A DNA stretch of 64,000 nt from the NCBI GenBank assembly GCA_018292915.2, contig JACVVK020000384.1:518501-582500 (forward strand), in the 5' to 3' direction. This document shows, piece by piece, positions 52,920-63,976 of the stretch; the stretch's first letter is position 1; each line of letters starts with the position of its first letter. Below the pieces are notes generated by a model. The model was given only the letters and a program-made list of their open reading frames with translations, was not told where the DNA came from and searched no databases. Origin of the DNA: Batillaria attramentaria. Its lineage: Eukaryota > Mollusca > Gastropoda > Batillariidae. The position numbers were made by a program, and so were the translations under genes.

Positions 52920-53325
52920 GCAACCCTGTTGTTGACTTGGTTTGTGTGGGTGTTTTTGGTTGGTTTGCTTGTTGACTGTTTTTTTGGGGGGGGGTTTTCT
53001 TGTGTGTGGGGGGGGTGGGGGGGGGGGTAATGGTGTTTTGGTTTGTTGTTTGGTTTTGTTGGGGTTTTTTGGTTGTGTGTGTGTGGGGGGGGGGGGGGTC
53101 TTTTTTTGTGTGTGTGTGTGTGTTTTGTTGTTGTTGTTTTTTAGTTTGTTGTTTTTTGTTTGTTTGTTGTAAGGTTATTTGGGGTTTTTTTGGTTTTTTT
53201 TTTTTTTGGGGGGGGGGGGGGTGGGGGGTAGTTGTTTGTTTGGAGGGTTTTATGGTTGTTGTTTTTCTTGTTGTTTGGAGGTTTTTTCTGGAGGGTTTTT
53301 GTTGTTGTTGTTTTTGTTTTTATGT
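52920..53325 (+). repeat. G/T-only strand-asymmetric tract
   Basis: About 400 bp in which the plus strand is almost exclusively G and T, with G runs of 8-14 (52985-52994, 53008-53026, 53087-53098, 53208-53221). It ends at the terminus of the 2-kb repeat copy 2 and lies in NDUFS7 intron 2. The long translated frames here (Gly/Val/Phe/Cys-rich) are not genes. Confidence 0.93.
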
Positions 53326-53551
53326 TGTTTCCATAGTAATGGAAACAACATCATAGGATGGGCTAAAATTTCCACGTTCATAGGCAAGCATCTGTGGTAT
53401 AAACGCACGTCACTGCCGATCTCCCGCAGAGACGATTTTGCAAGTGTAACTCTGACAATGACGTAAGAAACGTGCGTCTCCGATGCTGATGTGTATGGTG
53501 CGCCGAACGCACTTCTCCTCCTCAGTGAGTCCCGTCTGTGTGTATGTGCGG

Positions 53552-53613
<62 letters not shown>

Positions 53614-55300
53614 TGTGTCCAGGCCTGTTTCTCCGAAAATACTCAACCGAATGGCTTCAAATTTGGGGTATCCAAATATATCAAAATGGTATTGTTACAT
53701 TAGAGCAGCCAAGCGTGTTATGATTGCTTAAGTGATTTGGGAGTTGTCGCCCTTTTGAGACAAGTTGGTTGTCTGTCGTTTACAGGCGTAATATTTATTT
53801 AAATCACTCAATTTTTGGGCAGTAGATAGCATGAATACGGATTCTGAACAGGTTGACTAGTAGGAAATAGTCACTGTTATAGTTTTCATGTAAACCGTAC
53901 CTCAGTTGACATTGCATGTGAACCCAGTTCAGATGCCTGTATCTCCCAAAATACTGAACCGATCGATTTCAAATTTGGGGTTTTTTAATAAATCAAGATT
54001 TTTGAATAGGTAGAATTGCACATATGATTTGCGAGTTATCCCCCTTTTTAGAAAAGTTGGCTTTCTGGCGTTTAAAGGCGTAATATTTATCTAAATCACT
54101 CCATTTTTTTGGAAATAGATAGCATAAATACGGACTCTAAACAGGGTGAATTTTGGAGGTAGTCGCTGTTATACTTTTGGCGTAACCCATGCCTCATGAA
54201 AGTGCTGGAGAACCCATTTTAGATCTTAAAATCGCTCCTACTATATATAGATAATGTGTCTGGGGTGCCATAAAAAAATATATTTAAAAAATTAGAAAAA
54301 TTCCCTGCAGCCGTTATCATCAGTTGACTCGAAACTTTGTACTCAAAGCACATTTCCTCCACAAGCCACATGCCTCACAAACATCGAAGAAAAAACGCAT
54401 GCGCACTGACGTAAAGTAAGAGCGTCATGCTTGATTGACGTGATGCTGGTTTTTCTTTGGGATGTCTCGCCACTTTCTTTCCGAATTCCTCTGGAGACGT
54501 GGTGTTGTATTTTACTTATGCTATGTCGCCATCTTCATGTACTCGTAGAGAAGATACGGGATACAACAGAATACAACTCCAATACTTTATGAACAGAATA
54601 TGCGCGGAGAACAAATTCATGAAAGAAGAAGAACCCAGAACGCTGTGCAGGGCTGCTTACGTACTGAACAGGTCAGATCTAGAACATTCCTCAACTTACT
54701 GGAAGGTTTGAAATCTTTCCAAGGTGACGTAATCTACTGACGTTACAGCACCAGCATGTTCTGGGATGGTCTAGAAATTATTTTGCATCGAAATGCAGTA
54801 TCTTTTCGCGATCTCTACAACATGTGGAAAGCGGGAATTTTAGTGGGTTTCGTTTTTGCCACTGACTCACACTCAGAAGCGTAATTGTGTGTGCGCGCGC
54901 GCACACGCAAGCACGCGTCTAAGGCGAGAGAGAGAGAGAGGGTCTCTTCTCCAATACCAGTAAGCAGTTGTCTGTCAGTCAGGTCTGCGGGAAGTAACGC
55001 TGTCAAAGGGGAACGACTTTATTACAAGAATTCATTCACCCATGTAGAACCTCGCATACACCAAAAAGTTTGTGATGTCAACCAGCTAGGCGAGCTCACA
55101 CGACCTCATGTGTTTGGGGTTTTGCGAGTGCATAGAGGCACGGAAAGGGTTTCCAGTACTTTCTTTATGTCAGCTTGATGTCAGAGAGCTTGCGTTCGTG
55201 TGCGCGCGGGCTGCATACATCATTACATGACACAACGACTACGAATGTGACTACAGCAGGTCATTGAATGGAAACAACATATTGGGCTGGTGGCCATCTT
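53322..55300 (-). mobile_element. 2-kb dispersed repeat, copy 2 (inverted relative to copy 1)
   Basis: The left end ttgtttccatagtaatggaa and right end gaatggaaacaacatattgg correspond to the reversed ends of the copy at 9543-11527. Interior sequence follows throughout, including the CA/GT microsatellite (53546-53611), the 'taatatttat' sub-repeats and the short ORF. It is inserted in intron 2 of NDUFS7. Confidence 0.88.
54457..54711 (+). CDS. Hypothetical ORF in repeat copy 2
   Basis: 84 codons; counterpart of the ORF at 10137-10433 (LYFTYAMSPSSCTRREDTGY, LQYFMNRICAENKFMKEEE, NRSDLEHSSTYWKV). The two copies differ by a few residues and a frame-changing 4-bp indel at the front. No family recognised. 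Confidence 0.28.
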   Translation: MGCLATFFPNSSGDVVLYFTYAMSPSSCTRREDTGYNRIQLQYFMNRICAENKFMKEEEPRTLCRAAYVLNRSDLEHSSTYWKV

Positions 55301-55385
55301 GTTTTTGGTTGTTGTTGCTTTTCTTGTGTGTTGTTAGCCCTGTTACCTGTCCCAATAAATCACACTGTTTTTTTGCATTTTTCAG

Positions 55386-55536
55386 CTTGGTGCCTGTTCG
55401 AGAGCAAAGCAGTGGAGCTGCTGCTAATGCTAGTGAGGTGGTGAAACGTAAACCCTACTCCCCTTTTCAAAACACAAGCAACAAAGCGGAATATGCTTTG
55501 GCACGGGTTGATGACCTCCTCAACTGGGCTCGCAAG
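55386..55536 (+). CDS. NDUFS7: NDUFS7, coding exon 3
   Basis: Acceptor gcatttttcag, donor gtatgc. Encodes LVPVREQSSGAAANASEVVK then YALARVDDLLNWARK, matching the conserved 'Y..AKLDDL.NWAR..S' entry to the mature domain. The split Ser codon joins exon 2 in phase. Confidence 0.92.
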
Positions 55537-55731
55537 GTATGCATTAATTGATTAAACGTGATACGAGACTTTTAACACAGTATCAGTTGATGTGGATTGT
55601 TACCAGACACTGACTGCTTTTTTAAAGTTTTTGTCCCTATCCTGAGCATAGACTAATAAAAAAAATATTTAAAAAGTATGATATCCAGTAATCCATGGCA
55701 CTGACTTCCTTTCTCCGGATTACTATTTTAT

Positions 55732-55795
55732 ATGGTGGAAAAGGACGTTAAACCCCCAAACACCCACCCACCCACTCCCACCCCACCCGGATTAC
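55732..55795 (+). mobile_element. SINE-A tail fragment
   Basis: tggtggaaaaggacgttaaa and cccaaacacccacc only, the 3' end of the SINE-A family, in NDUFS7 intron 3. Confidence 0.6.
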
Positions 55796-56321
55796 TACTT
55801 ACAGTAGACATCAGGGATCGATTTTCTCGTGCGCCGTGCGACTATGTCTCATATTTGGATAAAATGTCACATAGAAATTTCGCAAAATGCGTCGTATGTC
55901 GCACGAACATGACATCACAAGCGCACTTGACAACGCAAAGCAGAGATGTGTTGTCCGTGTCAGTCATAGAGTCTGTTACACTAATCTAATATTAGTGATG
56001 ACTGATGAGGCTTACTTATCCCGCTCGCCGCGCGCACTGCCAGGAACTCTCGCTCAAAAGAGTTGCAAAAAATATTGGCGCGTTATCAGTTTTCTCAGTT
56101 CTGCGATCGAGAGGTCCTTTCCCGTTCGAGAGGTCCGAACCTGATCGTCACTGCACTTAGGAACAGGCTCTCGGCACAGACATGTGACAGAGTGATGCAG
56201 GTGAACTTGACTGTCTCATAGAAAATGAAAATGTCTCATAAAAATGACGGTCAGGGAGACAATGTCTCATTGGCATATTTGAGTAAATCCATCCCTGAGA
56301 CATGTTTTGATGTTTTTCCAG

Positions 56322-56501
56322 AGCTCCATCTGGCCGCTGACTTTCGGGCTGGCATGTTGTGCTGTGGAGATGATGCACTTTGCAGCTCCCCGATACGACA
56401 TGGACCGATTTGGTGTTGTGTTCCGTGCTAGTCCTCGCCAGGCCGACTGCATCATTGTGGCCGGCACGCTTACCAACAAAATGGCGCCAGCACTCAGGAA
56501 G
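56322..56501 (+). CDS. NDUFS7: NDUFS7, coding exon 4
   Basis: 60 codons, phase 0 at both ends (acceptor tttttccag; donor gtgagt). Encodes [20 protein letters not shown], with two of the N2-cluster cysteines and the E/H residues lining the quinone site, then [20 protein letters not shown] and [15 protein letters not shown]. Near-invariant in the family. Confidence 0.97.
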
Positions 56502-56550
56502 GTGAGTCCACCACAAGATGTTCTGCTTTTGGGACTGATACAAGTAATGT

Positions 56551-56770
56551 TCAGCTTACAAAATTTGAAAAGAAATGCAATTCTAAATTCCGAACCTTAG
56601 TTAAATAGCTGAGCTGACCCTTCGCAACACATGATTATACTATGTTCATGTCCAGTGTTTGAGAAAACGCGTGTAATTCATGCAAACGTGCCTGTTGGAT
56701 TCGGTCCACGATGGTTTGAGCCATTTCAAGAAATTCGGTAAAGCGCCAGTGCAGTACTGAATTATTAGTT
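56551..56770 (+). mobile_element. SINE-B 3' fragment
   Basis: Carries only the 3' half of SINE-B (aatagctgagctgacccttc; cggtaaagcgccagtgcagt; ATT-rich tail). It starts about 50 bp after NDUFS7 exon 4. Confidence 0.8.
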
Positions 56771-57087
56771 ATTATATGTACATGTAGTTTTAGGTGATGT
56801 TAAATGAGTTGTTTTTTTTGTTTGTTTTTTTTTAACACTTAACAGGCAGCAGCTAGGGAATAGAACTTCTAAATGTAATGCACGGTGTATCGCTCATTTC
56901 CTTTTTGATTCTGAGAACATACAAGGATAATTTTTTAGTTTGAGAGCCTAATAAAAATAAACCATTTTGATGGTCAAGAAACTAGGTCAGGCTCGTGAAA
57001 CAAGCATGCAGCTACGGGGCTGCTTCTTTTCTATAGACATATAATGATATGTGGTGGCAAGTCCATAGAAAGAGTAGCCTTTTTTAA

Positions 57088-57459
<372 letters not shown>

Positions 57460-57945
57460 TGACACTTTCTGCTGGGTTGGATTGGGGGGGGGGGGGGGGG
57501 TGCATTATGACAATTTCAAAAATAAGAAAATCCTTATTTTCAACACCACCACAAACCTGCTTTCCGTCCAGTTTCCAATCCAACTTCCCTTGCAACCAAA
57601 TCAGATGCTGACACCATTTTGGAGTGTTTTGTGAAACATTTCGATCGAAGATATGCTCTTGCAGAGGGCTTGATTTTCACCTGAAAAATGCTGAAATTTA
57701 TTTCAGAAAACCTCGGATTTGTGAAGTTTTCACAGGTGACCCCTGAACCCAGGCTTGGATTCTACACTAGTATTCAAGCTTTTTCCAAAAAAAATTCACC
57801 CCTGTGATTCCAAGAATCATAATACTGTAATGTTCGTGTGATGCAGTTACGGCAGAAGAAGGTCTGCCTTTAATGTTCGTCAGTGTGGCCTGTACTTACC
57901 GATTTTATTGTATCCCTATGTTGACTGACTATCTCTCATGCACAG

Positions 57946-58043
57946 GATGTCCACCCACAGCTGAGGCCCTGCTGTATGGAGTTTTACAACTGCAGAAGAA
58001 GATCAAGCGTATGCGAACCATTCAGATGTGGTACCGCAAGTAA
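57946..58043 (+). CDS. NDUFS7: NDUFS7, coding exon 6 (last)
   Basis: Acceptor catgcacag. Encodes (G)[19 protein letters not shown], with the fourth N2-cluster cysteine, and the basic end [12 protein letters not shown] before TAA. The C-terminus matches the family's 'WYR' ending. Confidence 0.97.
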
Positions 58044-58347
58044 TCTCGCCTTGTCTCTCACGCGATGGACATCCGCTTCCAAGACTGAAGACAGTCCGTG
58101 TTTGAACTACTATTGATGAAAACTGACATTTGTTGTTTTAAAAAACAGAAACTGAAAAAAGTAGACAACTGGCTGTCCTTTGTGTGTCTTTTTTTCTGTC
58201 TGTTTTTTGTTTTTTTTGTCAAAGGGTAGTTTGGTAGAAAAGGCATTGGTGAGTTGCGCTGTGTACTGGGATAAGTTGAGAAAGTTGGTTATTATAAATA
58301 CAGGTGGAACAGCAACATAATGAAGAAAACTTTATGTATCACCCCTC

Positions 58348-58378
<31 letters not shown>

Positions 58379-58887
58379 AAAAAAAAAAAAGGAAGCGGGT
58401 TAAAAGGTTGGAAGCAACTCGCCGGTGTACTGAACATGAGCTGAATATTTATGGACGTGAAAAGAAAGTTAAAGATTATCGTTATAGAAACTAACCTTAA
58501 GATACACGTCATAGGCCACATGTACTGACATCCTCGTGACGTGTCAAACAGGACATGCATAGCATTGTTTAGCCCGTGGTGTGTTGTCATTTTGACATAG
58601 CTAGATGTGTAAGCGGTTGTTACTGACTTTTACAACCTTGGTTTTGCGTTTATGCTTTCTGGTTATCATTATGTCCATGTCAGAAATACAGTTTTGCTGG
58701 GATTAAAGAGTCAGTTATGCAGCCTTACCACATTGTTTTGATGTACTTGTTGCTTGTGATAAGGAAAAGTATGCATGTACACTGTATGCGTACAAGGTAA
58801 GGAAGAAAGGGGAGATGAAAATTCGGATGGGATCGTTCGACACAAGTTCCTGTTTTCTCTTGGAATACTTGTCTTGTGTACTCTGTA

Positions 58888-58893
58888 AATAAA
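58888..58893 (+). terminator. NDUFS7: Candidate poly(A) signal of NDUFS7
   Basis: AATAAA (gtaaataaaaag), 845 bp past the stop; no other gene lies between. An earlier attaaa occurs at about 58701. A C18A21 tract at about 58352-58390 lies in this putative 3' UTR. Confidence 0.5.
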
Positions 58894-58993
58894 AAGTTTC
58901 GATCCAGCACTTTGCATTCTGTTGCTGTCTTTGCATGACACTTCACATCCATAGTCTTCTTGATAGTGTGTGTGCAGCCGTTGAAATTATTGA

Positions 58994-58995
<2 letters not shown>

Positions 58996-59048
<53 letters not shown>

Positions 59049-59220
59049 CTGGATGCTGGACAGAGTTGGTTGAAAGTATTCATTGTATTCTCTCTCTCTC
59101 TCTCTCTCTCTCCTGCCGCGAATTAGTCTTTGTCGCTGACGCAGCGTTAAGCCTTAAAATACTCTCTCTCTCTCTCCCTGTGTTTCTGGATGCTGGACAG
59201 AGTTGGTTGAAAGTATTCAT

Positions 59221-59260
<40 letters not shown>

Positions 59261-59262
59261 CT
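58996..59262. repeat. CT arrays interleaved with a duplicated 40-bp segment
   Basis: Three CT blocks (58998-59044, 59090-59111, 59223-59256) alternate with copies of gtttctggatgctggacaga plus gttggttgaaagtattcatt. The segment 59114-59162 carries the agtctttgt.gct..cg.cg motif also seen at 26.1 and 32.2 kb. Confidence 0.9.
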
Positions 59263-59299
59263 GGATGCTGGTCGGTGTTGGTTGTGTCTGGATGAATAA

Positions 59300-60339
59300 A
59301 CATGGCTACCTGGCACTGCATGACAACACGCCATTATCTTTCACTTATAAATGCCCGAACAGAAACACCAGTTTCAAGCAGCAAAATGAGAGGCGCAAGC
59401 ATCTTGGCACGTTCGTGTTTACTAAAAATAACGAATGGTCCACAAAGCACCTTTCTCGCGAGATAGCGCAACTGCCTATAACGCGTTTTACAAATATGTA
59501 CTTGTATGCCAGACTTGGCAGAATCAATCTTTCGTTGTTGGTTTTGGGGTTTTTGTTTTAAATTCTTTTCTGTGTGTGTTTTGTTGCGTGGTGTGATGTT
59601 TGAATAAGGCGGCCCAGGAAACTTAAAAATAATTATATGACGGGGAAAACTCGCCTGGCTGTACGCAGCGCACATTGAATTAAACTAAGTGAACGTGTGA
59701 CTTTTGTTGACGAAGCTTTCAAATGTGGACAAAATTAAAAGCCTTCACAAAATAGTGGAACTTGAGCGCGGTTAAGCTGTCACTAAGGCTGTTGGCTATT
59801 GTGGAGACTGCCGTCAACAAACATTCCATAGTCATGACAACAGCGCACGCACAAGTTTTTGCACTCGCCATAGGCGCCTGTCGCATATCAACAACTCTTC
59901 CTCGTTGCGGAGGAGTGTCGAATTGCAGGGATATCTGGGTCAGCGAGAGCGTGCACACACTTTTGAAAAAAATGGTCAGAACTGACCGCACAATCGACGT
60001 CTGATCGAAGACTGGGTGACACAGTCGGTGACTGAGTCAGTGAGTGCCTGTGCACAGTCATGTACCATAATACATGTAACGCCCTATGGGACTTCTAACC
60101 TCATTTTTGAAGACTTGCATGTCAGTAGCATTGCAGTATAAATTTCACCTTTAGGTGCCTTTAGAAATGCTAATTTTTGGGGGAAATTTGTTTTCTTCAG
60201 TGGGGCGTTGCCTCCATACGAGGGGATAGTCTGGGCTAGGTCAGTTTATACGGGGGTATACTCCAGGCGGGGTGTAATCTGGACTGCTACACCTGCCCTC
60301 CGCTTATCCACTGAAAGGCTTTTCAAAATTCTTAAGAGA
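59300..60339. other. Intergenic, no gene recognised
   Basis: Short frames only; none shows a domain, signal peptide or splice-supported structure. Confidence 0.5.
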
Positions 60340-60645
60340 AATTCAGTCGAAATCCTTTGGCGAACGCTGTTCAGTTCCGGTTTACCACCCCAACAGTCTG
60401 GAACTCGCTGCCTGCTGGCGTGAGACAGCAACCTTCTCTGTCATTTTTCAGATCAGAGCTTTAAAAACCCACCTATTTCATCTACTTGCCTTTTACTGAT
60501 TCATGTAACGGTGGTGCCTGCTGTGTTATGATGTGTCCTATGTGCGAGTGAGTGCATGTTGTGTGAATGTGCAATGAGTTGATGTATTTTCTAGGACTGC
60601 GCTGTATAAATGTGATTCAGTTTATTATTATTATTGTTGTTATCA
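60340..60645 (+). pseudogene. 3' end of a CR1/L2-like non-LTR retrotransposon
   Basis: Across frames it reads a degraded 'PTVWNSLPAGVRQ' (60392-60424) and SELKTHLFHLLAFY (60453-60500), the usual C-terminus of CR1-like ORF2. Then comes a short 3' UTR ending tgcgctgtataaatgtgatt and an (ATT)n tail at 60622-60640. Confidence 0.75.
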
Positions 60646-60655
60646 TTATCTCCAG

Positions 60656-60791
60656 GCTGCTCGACCAGAGCCAAAGGGGTTTGGGCTCAAGCAATCTCCA
60701 TCGCAAAAGCATTCGTGATAGACTTACTGCATATCATCACAGTGACTGGGGGGATGCTGCTTGTCGTGTGCCTGTGGCATTCTAGTTCAAG
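60656..60791 (+). CDS. Possible orphan exon with a membrane-spanning segment
   Basis: Bounded by acceptor tatctccag and donor aag|gtcagt. Encodes 45 residues including AFVIDLLHIITVTGGMLLVV, a plausible transmembrane helix. Phases are 1 in and 2 out. No homologue recognised and no partner exons found nearby, so this is tentative. Confidence 0.2.
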
Positions 60792-61007
60792 GTCAGTTTG
60801 TATGAGTTTGCAAAGGCCGCGCCTGCGTATGATTAATTTGTGCAGAAGACACGCGTTTGGAACAAGCGTAAGTATCTAGTTACTGCTGTCCAGCCAGTGG
60901 CCTTAGAACAGAGGTGTGTCGTATCGTCTTAAATTTCGCGGGTGTTGTTGTCGTTGATAATTTGTTGTTGCTTTTTTTTTTCTTTCTTTCTTTTTTTTTT
61001 TTTTTTT

Positions 61008-61144
61008 TTGGGGGGGGGGGGGGGTTGTGTTTGCTGTTTTCTCACATACATTTTGTTTTATTTGTAAACAATGACTCGTTCCTGTTTTATAAGTCTGGGC
61101 TCTCTCTCTCTCTCTCTCGCTCGCTCTCTCTCTCTCTCTACTGA
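61008..61144. repeat. Poly-T/poly-G and CT tracts
   Basis: T19 then G16 (about 60992-61024), followed by CT runs at 61099-61140 that abut the 5' end of the retrotransposon fragment. Confidence 0.9.
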
Positions 61145-61427
61145 GTTCCTCGGGTGCACCTTGTATTTCTAACAACCTCATAAACTACTGTAATGAAAAA
61201 TTAGAACCTTCCACGCCATTCTCAATTCCCCCTTTAACTGTATTTGATGTAGGAAAAAGTATTTCACAAATGAAAAATCGCTTCTACAGAATAGTTCCTC
61301 GGGTGCACCTTGTATTTCTAACAACCTCATAAAATACTGTAGTGAAAAGTTAGAACCTTCCACGTCATTCTCAATTCCCCCTTTAACTGTATTTGATGTA
61401 GGAAAAAGTATTTCACAAATGAAAAAT
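61145..61427 (+). repeat. 149-bp tandem duplication at the 5' end of the RT fragment
   Basis: 61145-61278 and 61294-61427 are about 96 percent alike by eye, offset by 149 bp, both starting gttcctcgggtgcaccttgt. Because 149 is not a multiple of three, the first copy is out of frame with the RT. The second copy reads in frame (SGAPCISNNLIKYCSEKLEP ... FDVGKSISQMKN). Confidence 0.93.
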
Positions 61428-62919
61428 AAGCGCACTTCTGGCGCTGATGGTATAAGTAGTACTGTGCTAAAGTTATCTCTTCCATATATAGTGGAACCAT
61501 TAACATACATTTATAATTTGCGTATTGAGCAAGGGAAATTTCCGGCTAGCCTGAAAGTTGCGAAAGTCATTCCCCTTCCCAAAACAAGAGACTTAACGGA
61601 CCCCAACAAATTTCGACCTATTTCCCTTCTGTCAGCCCTTTCCAAACCGTTAGAAAAACACATCCATAAACACGCACAGGCTTTCCTTGAAGAACACAGT
61701 CTTCTCCACACATTACAGTCAGGTTTCCGTCCGAAGCACTCCTGTCACTCAGCATTGGTTCATTTGACTGACAGGTGGCTCAGTGCCATAAACAATTCTA
61801 AAATGACAGGAGCTTTCTTCCTGGACCTGAGCAAGGCTTTTGACCTAGTTAATCATAAACTACTGCTACAAAAGTTGTCAGCTTATCATTTTAGTGATAA
61901 AACAGTCGCATTCTTTGAATCCTACCTGGAACGGCGAACTCAGTATGTTTATTTAAATGGCAAAACATCATCAGAAGGTGAAATACAGCATGGAGTACCC
62001 CAAGGATCCATACTTGGGCCACTGTTATTCTCTATATTTATTAACGACTTGCCGTTACACATAACTCAGCCAAACACCACTTGTAGTCTTTTTGCTGATG
62101 ATGCGACAGTTGATGTCTCCGCTTCAAATGTCGCATCTATCAACCAATCTTTACAACAAAGCCTACACGATGTTTCAAAATGGTGCAGAAATAACTGTAT
62201 GATCCCTAATCCATCTAAAACTAAATGCATGTTAATTACCACAAGACAGAAACACCAACTGAATCCGCCCCCATTACAGCTTTGCCTTGGTTCTCATCAT
62301 ATTGAACAAGTTCATGTACACCGTGTACTGGGGATCACAGTAGATGATCAGCTAAGCTGGCAAGCGCACATAAATAATACTTGTAAAGTGCTGTCAAAGA
62401 ATCTGTTTTTACTATCCAAACTTAAATACTTTACCGATGAACCCACAAGGAAACTATTTTACAATGCACATATCCAGCCACACATAGACTACGCGTCCAC
62501 TGTTTTGGACGGTTGTAGTGAGGCAAACTATAAAAGGATAAATTCGCTTCATAGACGAGCAATTAAACTGGTCATAGACAAAAGTGTGTGCTCACTCAGC
62601 ACCGATGACAAATTCAAATTATTGGGCATCCTGCCCTTACGGAAACAACTCATACTCAACAAAATGGTGCTGATGCAAAAAAATAAAATTGTCAAAAACC
62701 CCCTCATATCTCGCTAATCTATTCACACACTCTCAAGTGCCGTACCGAACACTGAGAAACGATTATATGGTGCCGAAGCCCCGCGTAGATATTTTTAAAA
62801 CCTCCCTCTCTTACTCAGGGGCACACACTTGGAATATCCTTCCAAAACATATCACATCAGCACCCTCGGTTGCATCTTTCAAGGCCAGACTACTTAAACA
62901 TCTGGTGAACAGCTCGTAA
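61419..62919 (+). pseudogene. Non-LTR retrotransposon reverse transcriptase, 5'-truncated (CR1/jockey-like)
   Basis: 432 codons stay open from 61419 (in-frame sequence begins at least at 61280). RT motifs in order: TSGADGISSTVLKLSLPYI, AKVIPLPKTRDLTDPNKFRP, SGFRPKHSCHSALVHL, GAFFLDLSKAFDLVNHKLLL, QHGVPQGSILGPLLFSIFIN, the catalytic LFADDATV, then VHRVLGITVDDQLSWQAHI and RRAIKLV of the thumb/C-terminal region. A frameshift in the aaaaacccc run (62694-62703) moves the final ~70 residues to the next frame (KPRVDIFKTSLSYSGAHTWN; ASFKARLLKHLVNSS, stop 62917-62919). All core RT residues are intact, but the endonuclease and ORF1 are missing. It is closely similar to the fragment at 1-1016. Confidence 0.92.
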
Positions 62920-63400
62920 TGGTTCTGATCGTACTTTTTATTATTTTGTATGTTTAAAAGCAGCGACAAAAGCCAGTTCTTATTGGCATTACCTTTTTCC
63001 TGTTTTTGTTGTTGTTACTGTTGGTTTTCTACACTGTGGCAACACACATCCCGTCAGCGTTTTTCTGAATCTCTCAATTGCCACATTCTTTGGTTCTTTG
63101 TTTTATTTTCATCTTATTTACTTTCTTTATGTAAATACTGAATTTTTTCTTCTTTTATTTAAACTATATAACCGCATAATCCTTTTCTCTGCATTCCCCC
63201 CCCCCCCCCCCTGCATTTCTTTCTTTTGATATATCTCGCGTGCGTGCGTGTGTGTGTGTGTGTGTGTGGGTGCACGCGCTTTACTTAGTTTAACTTACTT
63301 AGTTGTAGCCTAGCAAGGACAAGATGTAAGACAGGTCTGTGCACCTAATCTTTTATCCTTGTAAAATAAAGTTTCGTTCGTTCGTTCGTTCGTTCGTTCT
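62920..63400 (+). mobile_element. 3' UTR and (GTTC)n terminus of the retrotransposon
   Basis: Follows ORF2 directly. It contains a C17 tract (about 63197-63213) and a GT run (63248-63268), and ends ccttgtaaaataaagtttcg and (gttc)7 at 63373-63400. A short tandem-repeat tail in place of poly(A) is typical of CR1/L2-type elements. Confidence 0.75.
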
Positions 63401-63602
63401 CTCTCTTTTGACACTGCTGAACTGCAATGTTGTTTTAAAAATAATTAAACCGCTGTTTTTAAAGCTTCGTCTGGAAAGAAACAAAGAAAAAAAGCAAAGA
63501 GGGAAAGGATTTTTTCCTAGTGTTTAAAAACAAACAAACAAACAAACACCCCCCCCCCCCACCAAAACAAACAAAAACAAAACACATGTTCTCCTTCTAA
63601 AA

Positions 63603-63776
63603 CTGACGGGAGCCGGGGTGGTCGAATGGTAGAGCGTTGGACTTCTAATGCTCGGGTCGTTAGTTCGATCCCGGCTGGGGCCAAATATTTGTGCTGGCTT
63701 TTTCATCGTTGCCCCGTCTTTGATATCACCCTATGTGGTGGAAAAGGATGTTAAACCCCCAAATACCTACCCACCC
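63603..63776 (+). mobile_element. SINE-A, tRNA-derived, best-preserved copy with target-site duplication
   Basis: gccggggtggtcgaatggta head with A-box, B-box agttcgatccc, the CCAAATATTTGTGCTGGC body, and the tail gaaaaggatgttaaaccccc. The 13-bp repeat tctccttctaaaa at 63590-63602 and 63777-63789 is a convincing target-site duplication. It ends about 120 bp before the next gene's ATG. Confidence 0.92.
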
Positions 63777-63894
63777 TCTCCTTCTAAAAAAAAAAAGCTT
63801 GGTATATAATGCTGCCGCATTGAATCGTGTATAGTATTGGGAACTGTGTTTTGCAGATCACTGTTTTACCGGTTTCGACGTTGCATACGTGAAG

Positions 63895-63976
63895 ATGAGA
63901 AGCAAAGCGATCGGACTTGGCATTTTCGTCTGGATATTCATCAGTCCTGTGATCGCACTCACGGTTCCTAACACAG
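63895..63976 (+). CDS. First coding exon of a secreted or membrane protein (partial)
   Basis: ATG at 63895 (gaagATGA) starts MRSKAIGLGIFVWIFISPVI followed by ALTVPNTG, a clear signal peptide with a basic N-region, hydrophobic core and Ala/Thr cleavage zone. It ends at a donor (acacag|gtgggt, 63976/63977), phase 1. An acceptor (ttttgcag, ending 63856) upstream suggests a preceding non-coding exon. The rest lies beyond the window, so the family cannot be told. Confidence 0.6.

Noticed and set aside
52942..53356. Gly/Val/Phe/Cys-rich frames of 76-118 codons
   Set aside because: Direct translation of a G/T-only tract, which has few stop codons on that strand.
63612..63680. tRNA-gene-like sequence with A and B boxes (similar at 4.4, 27.2, 44.1, 46.7 and 48.1 kb)
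   Set aside because: Each is joined to a shared non-tRNA body and tail, and two have clear target-site duplications, so they are SINE heads, not tRNA genes.
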